A stretch of 64,000 bases of DNA from Oligoflexia bacterium (lineage in GTDB: Bacteria > Bdellovibrionota > Bacteriovoracia > Bacteriovoracales > Bacteriovoracaceae): positions 62,001-126,000 of the forward strand of contig JADFZW010000003.1 of NCBI GenBank assembly GCA_015232355.1, in the 5' to 3' direction. A model generated the notes under the pieces. That model ran no database searches. It saw nothing but the letters and a program-made list of their open reading frames with translations, and was not told where the DNA came from. Shown here piece after piece: positions 54,610 through 64,000 of this stretch (its first letter is position 1; each line of letters opens with the position of its first letter). A program made the position numbers and the translations under genes.

Positions 54610-55617
54610 ATGAAAAATGTATTACTTTTTATTATTTTATTTACTTTAACATCGGTTATGACAATAAATTATATTTATGCGAGTGAAGAAAAGATATTAC
54701 TCAATTACAAAACATTTTCTAAATTAAAAAAAGGACTTATAAGTGAGAATATAATAAATGAGGATTTTATAAAAATGCCTATTACTGCCACTTATGAGCT
54801 TACTAACGATGTTAATAAATCAAAAACCATTGAAGATAAAAAAGTTCAAATCCTCATTTCTAAAAGGAACTTACAAAAATTATTTAATGATGATGTTATA
54901 ACTGCTAAAACTTCAATCCCTGAGTGCAATAAAATATTGGTCCAAGCAAAGAAATTCTCAAAAAAATTATATAAAAATAAAATTTATTCTGAAAAAAAGA
55001 AATTAGAACATTATTTATTTAATACACGTTCTGATATTGTTAAAGCTTTTTTTCAAAAAGAATGTTTTGTTATAAATGTAAAAAAAATAGATATCCCTAA
55101 ACTGTATAAAGAAAATAAAGCAAGCACGGACGGACTAGATATTGCAATAGCAACCATATCTTCTAAAAAAAATAAAAATGATCCCTATAAACTTAATATT
55201 TACAACAATTATGAAGTGCTAGCTAAAGTGTACGATGATCATATAAGTAATAATCCAGTTGAGTGTTCTTTTCGAATGGAAAAAACATTACTTAAAGATT
55301 TTCGTAAAATAACAAATGATATTGCAAATACAATAAGTCCCGTTATAAAAAAGAATGTGTATGCCACTGCATTTGCATTTGTTTTGTTAGCTACAGATAA
55401 GTTCTATGATGAAAAAGGTCAAGAAAGGCATCCTGGAAAAACAATGAAATTTGACATCTCAATCGAATTTGAACCTGGAAAAGTATTAAGCGGCAAGATG
55501 ATAATTGGTTATGATAACCTTAAGACTAAGGTTCCTACAATTGAATTTTCTCATGCCACTGTTTTAACAACAGATCTATCAAAAAATAAATCCAGAAAAG
55601 ATAAAAATTTAGAATAA
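54610..55617 (+). CDS. Exported protein of unknown function
   Basis: The 335-residue product has a signal peptide (cleavage near IYASEE) and a lysine-rich mature part with SIPECNKILVQAKKFSK and a C-terminal region (FDISIEFEPGKVLSGKMI) that is beta-rich. No family is recognised. The ribosome site is strong. It is part of a run of secreted proteins (49.6-57 kb). Confidence 0.55.
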   Translation: MKNVLLFIILFTLTSVMTINYIYASEEKILLNYKTFSKLKKGLISENIINEDFIKMPITATYELTNDVNKSKTIEDKKVQILISKRNLQKLFNDDVITAKTSIPECNKILVQAKKFSKKLYKNKIYSEKKKLEHYLFNTRSDIVKAFFQKECFVINVKKIDIPKLYKENKASTDGLDIAIATISSKKNKNDPYKLNIYNNYEVLAKVYDDHISNNPVECSFRMEKTLLKDFRKITNDIANTISPVIKKNVYATAFAFVLLATDKFYDEKGQERHPGKTMKFDISIEFEPGKVLSGKMIIGYDNLKTKVPTIEFSHATVLTTDLSKNKSRKDKNLE

Positions 55618-55832
55618 ACTTAAGATGCCGGCCATAGCAACGTCCACCATGGCAACGTCGACTACCACAATAGCATTTGTGACCTATTAGTGCACTGAGC
55701 TTGCAGTCCCTTTGCAATCCTAAGTACTCATTCCTAAGAGCTAAAAAACAGTTGTATTTTTATTAAAAATTAAGGATAAGGAGTATCAGGTAAATTATTG
55801 TTAATTATTATTTTGATAGGAGAACAAAAACG

Positions 55833-56618
55833 ATGAAGAAATTATTTTTATTATCCGTGGTAACACTCTTGTCATTGAGTGTTTTTACTAGTTGTAATGA
55901 TGGTGGCAACGGAAATAACGAAAGCAATAGAGAAATTTTGGCCAAGGAGGTTGTTAAAAAATTAAATGATGAATTCGGAACTCCAGGTGTTATTACATTT
56001 ACTTTAATGAAATCTTCTGGTGCTACTGAGCTTTCAAAAGATTTTATAGTAGTCAGGTATGTTAAAACTGGATATATAGACCTCGTTCACTACAGGGCAT
56101 ACGATTTAAGCAAATATGATCCAAATATGTCAGCGGAAGATTATTTACATAAGTTAGGTGCAGAAGATCTTGGTTTTGGATTACAGAATGTAATGATGAT
56201 AAGTGAAGAACGTAACCTATACTATCACGAAGAAACAGGAATGATATTTGAAGAAACCACTACTGTTGGTAAAGACCTTGAAAAAATCGGGCACTTTATA
56301 GAGCAATATCAAATTAACATGGTTACTGATACACTGGTAGCAGAATTTGGTTTAAGTGAAACACGTGCAGTAGATCTTTCTCGTTTTATTTACAATTGGA
56401 AAAAAACTAGTGATCGTCGTTCGATGACTGCCAAAGATGTTGATAATGCATTTAAAAAACTTCTAGGAACTGACATGCTTAAGGCCATGCGTGCATACAA
56501 ACATAAAATAGCGGGAGAGAATAGAGAGTGGAATGATTTAATTTCAAAAGCAGCACAAATTAATGGAATAACTCCAGAGCATTTTAATAAAATTGCCGAG
56601 GAAGTTTTAACTAGATAA
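55833..56618 (+). CDS. Lipoprotein of unknown function
   Basis: The 261-residue product has a lipobox with Cys21 (VFTSC), a Gly/Asn-rich linker, then an alpha/beta region (EVVKKLNDEFGTPGVITFTL) and a helical C-terminal half. AGGAGA lies upstream. The 215-bp gap before it contains a short, GC-richer stretch with the duplicated motif GCAACGTC (about 55637-55665), the only odd feature there. Confidence 0.55.
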   Translation: MKKLFLLSVVTLLSLSVFTSCNDGGNGNNESNREILAKEVVKKLNDEFGTPGVITFTLMKSSGATELSKDFIVVRYVKTGYIDLVHYRAYDLSKYDPNMSAEDYLHKLGAEDLGFGLQNVMMISEERNLYYHEETGMIFEETTTVGKDLEKIGHFIEQYQINMVTDTLVAEFGLSETRAVDLSRFIYNWKKTSDRRSMTAKDVDNAFKKLLGTDMLKAMRAYKHKIAGENREWNDLISKAAQINGITPEHFNKIAEEVLTR

Positions 56619-56720
56619 TAAGTCGCTTACCGAAAATGCGCAACAAGCATATACTTTCTATATGCTTACTTTATAATAGCAAAAGATAAACAAATATTAA
56701 TTTTTTAAAAGGAAACAAAA

Positions 56721-57026
56721 ATGAAATCAATTATTACTCTTATGTTTTTTTTACTTATGTGTGTAAATACAGCTTTTGCAGAATACAGATCTGTTGAAGA
56801 AATGTGTCCTACTCCTGATTTCTCTTCTATGCCTTCAGATCAAGTGCCTATCGAAACCTGTAAATATAATTGCTGTACAAATCACTTTCCAACAACAATG
56901 AGATGTCAGGAATTATTAAAAAAGTGTATTGCAAACACATTTGCAAATGATTGTATGCCAATAGTGCAAAAATGCTTTACCGATCTTAACGAAAGCTTAT
57001 ACTCCTGTGCAATGAACTGCATCTAA
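56721..57026 (+). CDS. Small secreted cysteine-rich protein
   Basis: The 101-residue product has a signal peptide ending AFA before EYRS. The mature part of about 80 residues holds ten cysteines, in patterns such as ETCKYNCC, MRCQELLKKC and YSCAMNC, implying a disulfide-stabilised helical fold. I do not recognise the family. Confidence 0.6.
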   Translation: MKSIITLMFFLLMCVNTAFAEYRSVEEMCPTPDFSSMPSDQVPIETCKYNCCTNHFPTTMRCQELLKKCIANTFANDCMPIVQKCFTDLNESLYSCAMNCI

Positions 57027-57289
57027 AACTATCTATTTTCGTGAGCTTAAACTGATTTATAGTTAGTCGCTGGCCAAAGAGAATATCATTGAATAATATG
57101 ATCAAGTAATTTGATTTTTCTCATTTCGATTTCGATTTTCTCTATTTATAACATTTATCGATCTTTATTTTCTAAATAACTTCTTTTAAAATTCCGATAA
57201 AATTTTGTGTACTAATTTACTATATTTTTTGTTTTGGAACAAAGATATAAAGATACAAAAAAATATCTAAAATAATAGAGGGAAAAAAA

Positions 57290-59860
57290 ATGTCAGCACT
57301 ATCTAACAACGAACTAAGAAAAGATCAAAAATTTGATAGTGGTAATGGTAATGGCAATGTAAATGAAAGCAAGAATGAGTTTCAAAAGGCAGAGGAATCT
57401 TATCAATTAATAGATGATCACCTAACTAAAAATTTCAGGAGTGTGAGCACTAAACTTTTAATATTAATTCTTATTTTTACCATGGTGGCCACTATAATCT
57501 CTACTGCTCTTCAGGTTTATAATGAATATCAAAGAAATTTGAAATTGATTGATGAGGAGATGGATCAGATTAAAAATAGTTATTTGCAACCACTGGCATT
57601 GACTATTTGGGATGTGGACAAAGATAAGTTGTCTATTCAATTGCAAGGGATATTAGCATTGTCAGATGTGGAGGAGGTGAGATTAGAAAATAAGTCAGAG
57701 ATGGGTGAGGAAGTTGTTTTTGGAAAAATTATTTCATCAGATACTGTTAGTAGAAGATTTCCAGTAATTTATTTAAATCCAAGCAAAAATGGAGATATTA
57801 ATGAATTAGGAACATTAGTGGTTACCGTTGGGTTGGATAAGATTAAAGTGAGAATGACTAATATGGGTGTGCGAGTACTATGTGTCGAGGCCATTAAAAT
57901 ATTTTTAATTACCTTGTTTATATTTTTAATTTTTCAAACACTGGTTACTAAACATTTAAAGCGAATGGCGGAATATACTCAAAATTTAAATAGTGTAGAG
58001 AGCTTAAAATCAAAATTAGTCTTAGATCGAGATGATGGAATTACTGATGAGTTTACATTAGTAACAGAATCAACTAATAAATTAACAGATAGATTGCATG
58101 ATTATGCTATTAACTTGAGGTTAATGATCGATGAGAAGACAAAGGATATTAAAACTATTTTAGATAATATACAACAAGGTATTTTTACAATATTACCAAA
58201 TAATAAAATTCATAGTGAATATTCAAAATATTTGCAAAATATTTTGGAGACAGAAAACATTGCAGGTCAAGATATTTTGGATGCTTTATTTAAAAATTCT
58301 GATTTAACTCCAGAGATGTTAAGTAAAATATTTGGTGCTTTAATTGCTTCATTAGGTGAGGATTTATCAAATTTTGAAAAGAATAAAGAGCATTTTGTAA
58401 GAGAATATAGAAAGGAAATGAAAGATGGATCAATAAAAGTTTTGGAATTAGATTGGAATCCAATTGCCGATCAGAAAAATATAATCGAAAAAATTATGGT
58501 TACTGTTAGAAATGTTACCGACATTAGAAAATTACAAGCAGAGGCACACAAAAAACAAAGAGAACTGGAGATTATTGCTGAAATACTTTCGATTAGTCCT
58601 GAGAAGTTTAATAATTTTTTAAATATTTGCAGACAACTTCTTTCAGAGAATAAAAAATACTTAAAATCACTTGACTATCAAATGGTGGAAAATGGTGAGC
58701 AGAAACGAAGTGATAGAAGTGATAATGGATATAATTTCCTTAACGTATTACTGAGTAATCTGCATACACTCAAGGGTGCAGCTCGCTCACATGGACTTTT
58801 TGGTTTGAGTGCCGCCACTCACGATACTGAACATGCTTTGATAGATTACAGAAATTCTTTAAACAAAGATAGGGATAGAGATAGAGATAGGGATAGAGAT
58901 AAAGAAAAGGATATAAATAAAAAAATAGATTCATTTTTTTTATTGAAACACCATAAAAAATTGCAAGGAATTGTTGAGGATTACATAGAGATTAACGATA
59001 AGAAACTAGGTCGACACTCATCGAATTTTTATCATAATACATCCAACAAACAACTAGTTTCAGTTGAATATAAAGATGTTCAAACAAGTATGGATTTGTT
59101 AAAACAATTAAACTCTAAAAATTTATCTCCAGAACAAAGGATACATTTACAAAAAATTTATAAGTTTTTAGCATTAATTGGAACTGCAAAATTAAAAAAT
59201 ATATTATCTACTTCACTGGCAATAGTACCAGATTTGGCCAAAGAATTAGGAAAAGCAGTTCCTAAACTTTATATCAACGATAAAGGTATTTATATAAAGG
59301 GACAAATTCATTTACCACTTCAAAATTTATTTACACATCTTTTTAGAAACTCTGTTGATCATGGAATTGAAAGGGCCAGTGAGAGATTGGCAAAGGGTAA
59401 AGAAGCTTACGGATTGTTGGAGTTTGATCTACATGTGGGTAAATTTCATTTTATGATTAGATATAGAGATGATGGAAGAGGATTAAATATCGATCTAATT
59501 CGAAAGATAGCATTAGAAAAGGAGATTATTTCAAATGAGGTAGAACTAACTAAGGATGAAATCTGTAATTTAATTTTTGATCCGCGAATTTCAACGGCCA
59601 CCAATATTACGGAGATATCAGGTAGAGGAATGGGATTGGATGCGGTTAAGAAGATACTCGAAGATATTAGTGGGGATATAAAAGCACAACTAATTAATGC
59701 CCCAATGAAGGATGAGGGATATTATCCTTTTGAGCTTGTAATAACGCTGCCGAGAGATACTATAGTATTAAAAGAGGAAATTGAGAAAATTGATGGTCAA
59801 CAATTTGCCAAATTAGCAGTGGTTGATGATAAGGATGATAAGATTGAAAAGGAAGCGTAG
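57290..59860 (+). CDS. CheA-like membrane sensor histidine kinase with internal HPt domain
   Basis: The 856-residue protein has two membrane helices (about 54-76 and 205-225) flanking a periplasmic sensor of about 125 residues, a HAMP-like stretch and a PAS-like region (about 290-430). Its HPt domain has the phospho-His in LHTLKGAARSHG (about 495). The CheA-type ATPase has RNSVDHGIE, RDDGRGLN and SGRGMGLDAVK. A 6-bp repeat (58868-58900) encodes DRDRDRDR. It lacks a C-terminal receiver or CheW domain. Its partner regulator is not in the window. It lies 75 bp before gspL. Confidence 0.85.
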   Translation: MSALSNNELRKDQKFDSGNGNGNVNESKNEFQKAEESYQLIDDHLTKNFRSVSTKLLILILIFTMVATIISTALQVYNEYQRNLKLIDEEMDQIKNSYLQPLALTIWDVDKDKLSIQLQGILALSDVEEVRLENKSEMGEEVVFGKIISSDTVSRRFPVIYLNPSKNGDINELGTLVVTVGLDKIKVRMTNMGVRVLCVEAIKIFLITLFIFLIFQTLVTKHLKRMAEYTQNLNSVESLKSKLVLDRDDGITDEFTLVTESTNKLTDRLHDYAINLRLMIDEKTKDIKTILDNIQQGIFTILPNNKIHSEYSKYLQNILETENIAGQDILDALFKNSDLTPEMLSKIFGALIASLGEDLSNFEKNKEHFVREYRKEMKDGSIKVLELDWNPIADQKNIIEKIMVTVRNVTDIRKLQAEAHKKQRELEIIAEILSISPEKFNNFLNICRQLLSENKKYLKSLDYQMVENGEQKRSDRSDNGYNFLNVLLSNLHTLKGAARSHGLFGLSAATHDTEHALIDYRNSLNKDRDRDRDRDRDKEKDINKKIDSFFLLKHHKKLQGIVEDYIEINDKKLGRHSSNFYHNTSNKQLVSVEYKDVQTSMDLLKQLNSKNLSPEQRIHLQKIYKFLALIGTAKLKNILSTSLAIVPDLAKELGKAVPKLYINDKGIYIKGQIHLPLQNLFTHLFRNSVDHGIERASERLAKGKEAYGLLEFDLHVGKFHFMIRYRDDGRGLNIDLIRKIALEKEIISNEVELTKDEICNLIFDPRISTATNITEISGRGMGLDAVKKILEDISGDIKAQLINAPMKDEGYYPFELVITLPRDTIVLKEEIEKIDGQQFAKLAVVDDKDDKIEKEA

Positions 59861-59935
59861 TTGTAAGGTGTAGGTCAAAATAACTTTTTCTTTTATTTTC
59901 TAGAGTTTTAATTATATTTTGGTAGAATTTATATT

Positions 59936-61648
59936 ATGAAGATTTTAACTATAGATATAGGTTCTTACTCAATAAAATTTGTTGAATCCTCTTATGAGAA
60001 GAAGACATTAGTAATAGAAAAAATCTCAGAAATTACTACTGAGAGATTACTGGCCTCAAAAGAAGAAAAAAAAGAAGAAAAGAGAGAAGAAAAAAAGAGT
60101 GGTGATCTTGTTGTCAATGTTAGCGCCAATGACAATGCTGGTACTAACGGCAATAATGGTATCAATGGTAATAATGGCAATAACGGCAATATTCAAATTG
60201 AAGATTTGCAAATTGATGCCATCAGAGATTACATAATAAGTTCTAATTTTGATGGGAAGATTTTACTCTATTACTTTGGAAAACATCTGACCTCTCGTTA
60301 TCTGACCTTACCAGTAACTGGAAAAAAGAAGGCGATGATGATGCTTCCTTTTCAGTTGGAAAAGGATATTCCATTTTTAATGAATGAAATTCATTTTGCT
60401 GCTCAACTGATGCCTCAGAGAAGTTCTAGCTATATTATTGTTTCTATCACGGAACTAAATTTTTTTGATATCCTATTTAAAAAATTAGAGCAAAAACATG
60501 TTTTGCCTGATTATTTTTCTAGTGAGTTGTCTGCAATTCAAAGTTTTGTTGATAGAAAGATGATTGATGGTTCTGTTTGTATTATGGATATTGGACATGA
60601 GACTACTAAAGCTTACTTTATTTGTAATCGAAAAGTAGTTTCTAATCACATATCATATGTTGGTGGCAAAGTAGTTACAGAAAATATAGCAGAGACTTAT
60701 GGGGTGTCAGCAAAAGATGCAACCGAATATAAACATAAGAATGCTTTTTTTCTGACCGAAAAACAATTTCAAGATGCTTCTACTGATCAACAAGATTTTG
60801 CAAAATTGATGAAACAAATTTTTACTCCATTATTTGATGATTTTAACAAATGGGAGTTGGGATTTAGAATTAATTTTGGTGAGCATATTTCAAATGTATA
60901 CATTTGTGGTGGTTGTTCTAATATAAAAAATATTTGTGCTTTTTTTACTCAAATGCTGTCAATTAAGACTCAACATTTAGATTTACTATATGATGGCGCC
61001 AATTCAAGCAAAGTAAAATTTGAGCAACAGCAAAAATCTACTTTTTCCATGTCTCACATTGGTGGCCTTGGCATTTTTCATAAACTGCCAATACTTAATT
61101 TTCGAAGTGGAGCATATGCTATTAGAGATGCAGAGGAGATGCCGCTCTATTCGATAACATTTATTGGTGCAAGAGTAATTATCTTTTCTCTACTGCTAAT
61201 ATTTTTTCTATTAATTGAGAGAGGAGTGCTAATCTATAAGAGTGAAAAAATTGATAAAGAGATTTCCAAGTTGTTACTTCGACCAGAGATAAATATCTCT
61301 AAAGCAGAACAACGTCGGAATGCAAATAAGATTAGTGCTATTTTACAAAAGTTGCAAACGAAGCAAAATACTCTTAAGGGTGAAATTGATTTTATTCAAA
61401 AAGCATCTCAATATAATGAAGCAAACTATTTGATTAATGTGAATAAAGCTCTCAAAACACATCCCGGATGGGAGTTGTCTGAGTTACAGGCAAAAAATGA
61501 TATAGTAAGTATTAAATTTAAAATTTTAGATGATACTACAGGACCTGCAAATTTGAGAGTTCAAATTAAATCACTTCCATATAAGAGTGTAAAATTAACC
61601 GAGGATATGTCTAATAAAATATTTGTGGCCGAGTTTAAAGGGAAATAG
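59936..61648 (+). CDS. gspL: Type II secretion platform protein GspL (PilM-like)
   Basis: The 570-residue product has an actin-like, PilM/GspL cytoplasmic domain (ILTIDIGSYSIKFVESS, CIMDIGHETTKAYFIC, VYICGGCSNIKNI), a membrane helix (about 410-430) and a periplasmic region. A low-complexity KEEKREEK and NGNNGN segment (about 45-85), partly from tandem repeats, is inserted early. GspM and GspN follow in order. It would link the GspE ATPase to the inner-membrane platform. Confidence 0.8.
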   Translation: MKILTIDIGSYSIKFVESSYEKKTLVIEKISEITTERLLASKEEKKEEKREEKKSGDLVVNVSANDNAGTNGNNGINGNNGNNGNIQIEDLQIDAIRDYIISSNFDGKILLYYFGKHLTSRYLTLPVTGKKKAMMMLPFQLEKDIPFLMNEIHFAAQLMPQRSSSYIIVSITELNFFDILFKKLEQKHVLPDYFSSELSAIQSFVDRKMIDGSVCIMDIGHETTKAYFICNRKVVSNHISYVGGKVVTENIAETYGVSAKDATEYKHKNAFFLTEKQFQDASTDQQDFAKLMKQIFTPLFDDFNKWELGFRINFGEHISNVYICGGCSNIKNICAFFTQMLSIKTQHLDLLYDGANSSKVKFEQQQKSTFSMSHIGGLGIFHKLPILNFRSGAYAIRDAEEMPLYSITFIGARVIIFSLLLIFFLLIERGVLIYKSEKIDKEISKLLLRPEINISKAEQRRNANKISAILQKLQTKQNTLKGEIDFIQKASQYNEANYLINVNKALKTHPGWELSELQAKNDIVSIKFKILDDTTGPANLRVQIKSLPYKSVKLTEDMSNKIFVAEFKGK

Positions 61649-61672
61649 TGAGTTAGTGAGGGCAATTGATTA

Positions 61673-62308
61673 ATGAGAGTTTTTTTTAGAAATTTAATTA
61701 AAAATATGGATATGTTTTTATTTCAGAAGGTAGATCTTCTGAAAAAAAATTATTTTTATTTAAAGTATGTTGATTTTACTAATTCTCTTAGATATGAGGT
61801 GAAGGTTGCTGTTAATCAAATGATTAGTTGGTCAGTGATAATTGTGCCAATAATTTTGGTTCTAGTTGTTTTGATAAACAATTATGTATATAGAAATAAT
61901 CTGAATATGAAGTATGAGATTTTTACATTAGCAAACAAAATTATTGATAGTGAAAAGGAGATTAGAGCTGCCAGAAGATATGTGGTTTCAAATTTTGATG
62001 CCACAACTACGAGTGATTTTGAAGCAAGAATAAAGGATATGGTCAATACTGCTGGAATTAAAATGAATGCAGTTATAGTAGCAAACACCAATAGTAGTAC
62101 GGTTCACAACAGATATACTCATATTTCATCAGACATTAATTTTACAAATATTTCAGTTACCGAGCTTACGAAATTTATAACCAATGTTGTAATTTATCAA
62201 AAATTAAAAGTTACTGGAATTATGATTTCTAAAGATACAACCACAGAACTTTTAAAAGGAAGTATCAATATTTCTCACTATAATGAGATAAAAAAAGAGG
62301 AAAGATAG
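61673..62308 (+). CDS. gspM: Type II secretion platform protein GspM
   Basis: The 211-residue product has one membrane helix (about 47-67, SVIIVPIILVLVVLINNY), a coiled-coil linker and a ferredoxin-like periplasmic domain (ISVTELTKFITNVVIYQKL). Topology and position between GspL and GspN support the call; sequence motifs in this family are weak. Confidence 0.7.
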   Translation: MRVFFRNLIKNMDMFLFQKVDLLKKNYFYLKYVDFTNSLRYEVKVAVNQMISWSVIIVPIILVLVVLINNYVYRNNLNMKYEIFTLANKIIDSEKEIRAARRYVVSNFDATTTSDFEARIKDMVNTAGIKMNAVIVANTNSSTVHNRYTHISSDINFTNISVTELTKFITNVVIYQKLKVTGIMISKDTTTELLKGSINISHYNEIKKEER

Positions 62309-62319
62309 TTTGAGGGTGT

Positions 62320-63321
62320 ATGAATTTGAAGGATACGAAGGATAAGGATATTAAGGACAGATTTCGTGGTGATTTGGATAAATCCAAAAAAAACGAAAGT
62401 AAAGCATTCAAAGATAATGAGATCAGTGAAAGATATTATCTAGATTTAAAGTTTAAAAAAATTATTTGGATTGTGGTACCGATTATTTTTTTATTCGTTG
62501 GTTTTTTTATTAATTTTCAACTTAAATCATTGTTATTGTCCAAACAGGATTTGCTGCTTAGACAAGTTCTTCCTTGTGAAATCCACTACTCAGATAGTGA
62601 TATAAAAGCTTTTTTACCAGGACTCATTTTTAAAAATGTATTGTTTCCCAAGGAGTGCTTTGGTCTTCCAGGTATACTAAAGTTAGATAAAGTTAGTGCT
62701 AATTTTAGTGGAATTGGAATTTATCCCTATTTTGGTTTGAAGTTTGATATAGTTGCAATTTATGGAAAGAGTGTTGTTAAATTATACTCAATTGTTTCTT
62801 ACAAAAAATTGATTTTAAAATTAGAAGATACTATTCTTAATCTTGAAGATTTTATTATTAATTTTGATTCCTGGCCTAAGATATCTGGAGAGTTAGTTGC
62901 AAAATCATTTATAAAAATTAAAAATAATAAAACCATTGATGAATTGCATTTGAATTTAAAGATCAAAAATTTGCAGATGCCAGGAATGAATATTACAGGA
63001 TTAGAAATTCCTCCTTTGATAATTGGCAATCTATTTTTAGAGGCACATCAGGAGTCAAATAACAGGATAAAGGTTAGTGATTTTAGTGTTGGCGATAAGA
63101 ATTCACCTATTGTTGCCAGCTTTAATGGTTTTATAGAGTTAAACAATAGTTCAATAACTAATTCTGTTCTTGATTTAAAGGGTGGAGTGAAATTTTCGGA
63201 AGGATTTTTAAAGGATTTCCCTATTTTGCCGTTATTAATGAAAAAATACACTACAAGAAACGATTTCTACCAAATTAAAGTTGAAGGGACGTTAGTTAGT
63301 CCGCTGGCCAATCCAATTTAA
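62320..63321 (+). CDS. gspN: Type II secretion protein GspN
   Basis: The 333-residue product has a charged cytoplasmic head, one membrane helix (about 50-70) and a large beta-rich periplasmic part (DKVSANFSGIGIYPY, LDLKGGVKFSEGFLKD, FYQIKVEGTLVSPLA), the pattern of GspN. It ends the run and its last bases overlap the convergent kinase-like gene. Confidence 0.7.
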   Translation: MNLKDTKDKDIKDRFRGDLDKSKKNESKAFKDNEISERYYLDLKFKKIIWIVVPIIFLFVGFFINFQLKSLLLSKQDLLLRQVLPCEIHYSDSDIKAFLPGLIFKNVLFPKECFGLPGILKLDKVSANFSGIGIYPYFGLKFDIVAIYGKSVVKLYSIVSYKKLILKLEDTILNLEDFIINFDSWPKISGELVAKSFIKIKNNKTIDELHLNLKIKNLQMPGMNITGLEIPPLIIGNLFLEAHQESNNRIKVSDFSVGDKNSPIVASFNGFIELNNSSITNSVLDLKGGVKFSEGFLKDFPILPLLMKKYTTRNDFYQIKVEGTLVSPLANPI

Positions 63322-64000
63322 GTTTTGGAAAAAAAATAACTTGAACATTTTTTTGACTTCTCTATTCTTTCTAATAAATATTTCAATTCTGCCTCTGGTA
63401 GTAAATCTTTAAACTCTTTTTTTATAAAATCATTAGATAATTTATGTAATTTTAAATAATGCTTTAAGGAAGGTGGACACTCATCATCTTTTGATGGGTA
63501 ATTAAGATTTTTCTTTGAGTCTTCACATAAATCATTATAAAAAGCATATCCATGATCGATGGCCACTTCTTTCATATTACTATCTAAAAAATAATTTTTT
63601 GCATGTCTATCACAATTACCTAATAAAAAATCTAAATATCTTAATAATTTTGATTTACATTCGTAATGATAAAATGGATTTTTAACATTTAAATCATATG
63701 TCTTATTTGCAGAAACACCTTTGAAAAAAAGTTGTAATGATCCATTTACTTTTGATTTTTCACCACTTCTATTACAAATAGTAATATCGTTTTTTAAGAC
63801 TGTTGGTAAAACGATTCCTACGCCAAGTAATTTATCTAATTTGTAAGCTGCTACCTCGTTTTTATGAATTTCAACATCAAAATCTGCGGGATTAAGAACT
63901 GGTTTGAATACTGCTTTTAATCCATTTCCAATATCAAACACATAAATAATAGTGGTTATACCTTCTTCATCAGTTACTATTCTATTCCATTTTTTTAGGC
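63318..64000 (-). CDS. HipA/phosphatidylinositol-kinase-like protein (5' partial)
   Basis: The frame is open to the end of the window on the minus strand, so the start is missing. It reads GNGLKAVFKP (nucleotide-binding lysine region), LGVGIVLPTVL, and LDFLLGNCDRHAKNYFLD with VAIDHGYAFY, which match the catalytic HRD-like loop and DxG of the HipA/PI4-kinase-like fold. A charged helical tail follows. Whether it phosphorylates proteins or lipids cannot be told. No HipB-like gene is visible in the window. Confidence 0.7.
   Translation of the reverse strand, partial: LKKWNRIVTDEEGITTIIYVFDIGNGLKAVFKPVLNPADFDVEIHKNEVAAYKLDKLLGVGIVLPTVLKNDITICNRSGEKSKVNGSLQLFFKGVSANKTYDLNVKNPFYHYECKSKLLRYLDFLLGNCDRHAKNYFLDSNMKEVAIDHGYAFYNDLCEDSKKNLNYPSKDDECPPSLKHYLKLHKLSNDFIKKEFKDLLPEAELKYLLERIEKSKKCSSYFFSKT

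Overview
This is a low-GC (roughly one third G+C by eye), gene-dense Gram-negative chromosome segment. Many lipoproteins, Lnt, a secretin, a split type II secretion set, LpoB-like and SPOR proteins point to a diderm. The haem cluster order, the aspartokinase-DAP decarboxylase fusion, DUF4360 and RCC1-type secreted proteins and a CheA-like kinase beside GspL/M/N would suit a Bdellovibrionota (Bacteriovorax-like) bacterium. That assignment is inference; there is no rRNA or tRNA in the window.

Layout. 1-4.6 kb: envelope lipoproteins (LPP20-like, LpoB-like, COG3014-like) and a secreted HExxH protein. 4.7-8.8 kb: two membrane proteins, the second with GspF/TadB-like topology, then ettA. 8.8-12 kb: a scrapyard of a duplicated gene tail, a broken ATPase gene, REP/MITE-like hairpins, an intact HEPN-MNT toxin-antitoxin pair, a DUF4360 protein and a truncated RCC1 protein. 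12.1-15.3 kb: a complete RIT element (three overlapping tyrosine recombinase genes between perfect 33-bp inverted repeats) sitting inside a PIN toxin gene whose 3' end and partner gene lie on the far side. 15.8-20.7 kb: a compact Flp/Tad-like pilus operon whose short Flp pilin gene is easily missed, with a small basic gene antisense to its middle. 20.8-25.7 kb: a solitary DNA methyltransferase, a SPOR protein, a second, deleted HEPN-MNT locus carrying a hexanucleotide repeat, and surface or secreted proteins.

25.7-48.1 kb is mostly housekeeping: lysC-lysA fusion, brnTA toxin-antitoxin, hemA-hemCD-hemB-hemL, plsB, infC-rpmI-rplT-ihfA-merR (no pheST between), lnt, kdsD, and a pantothenate/CoA operon panB-coaX-coaBC-panC, followed by hflX. 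49.6-57 kb carries secreted accessory proteins, including an ankyrin protein with a Cys-His-Asp thiol-enzyme-like domain and a secreted protein with an F-box-like motif plus an ankyrin-like stretch. 57.3-63.3 kb holds a CheA-like kinase followed by GspL, GspM and GspN, and the window ends inside a HipA/PI-kinase-like gene.

Two themes run through the window. Small toxin-antitoxin modules are in different states of repair: intact HEPN-MNT and BrnTA, PIN split by a RIT element, HEPN-MNT collapsed by deletion. Short tandem repeats with units of 6, 9 or 12 bp lie in frame inside at least ten genes, so they could change protein length without breaking the reading frame.
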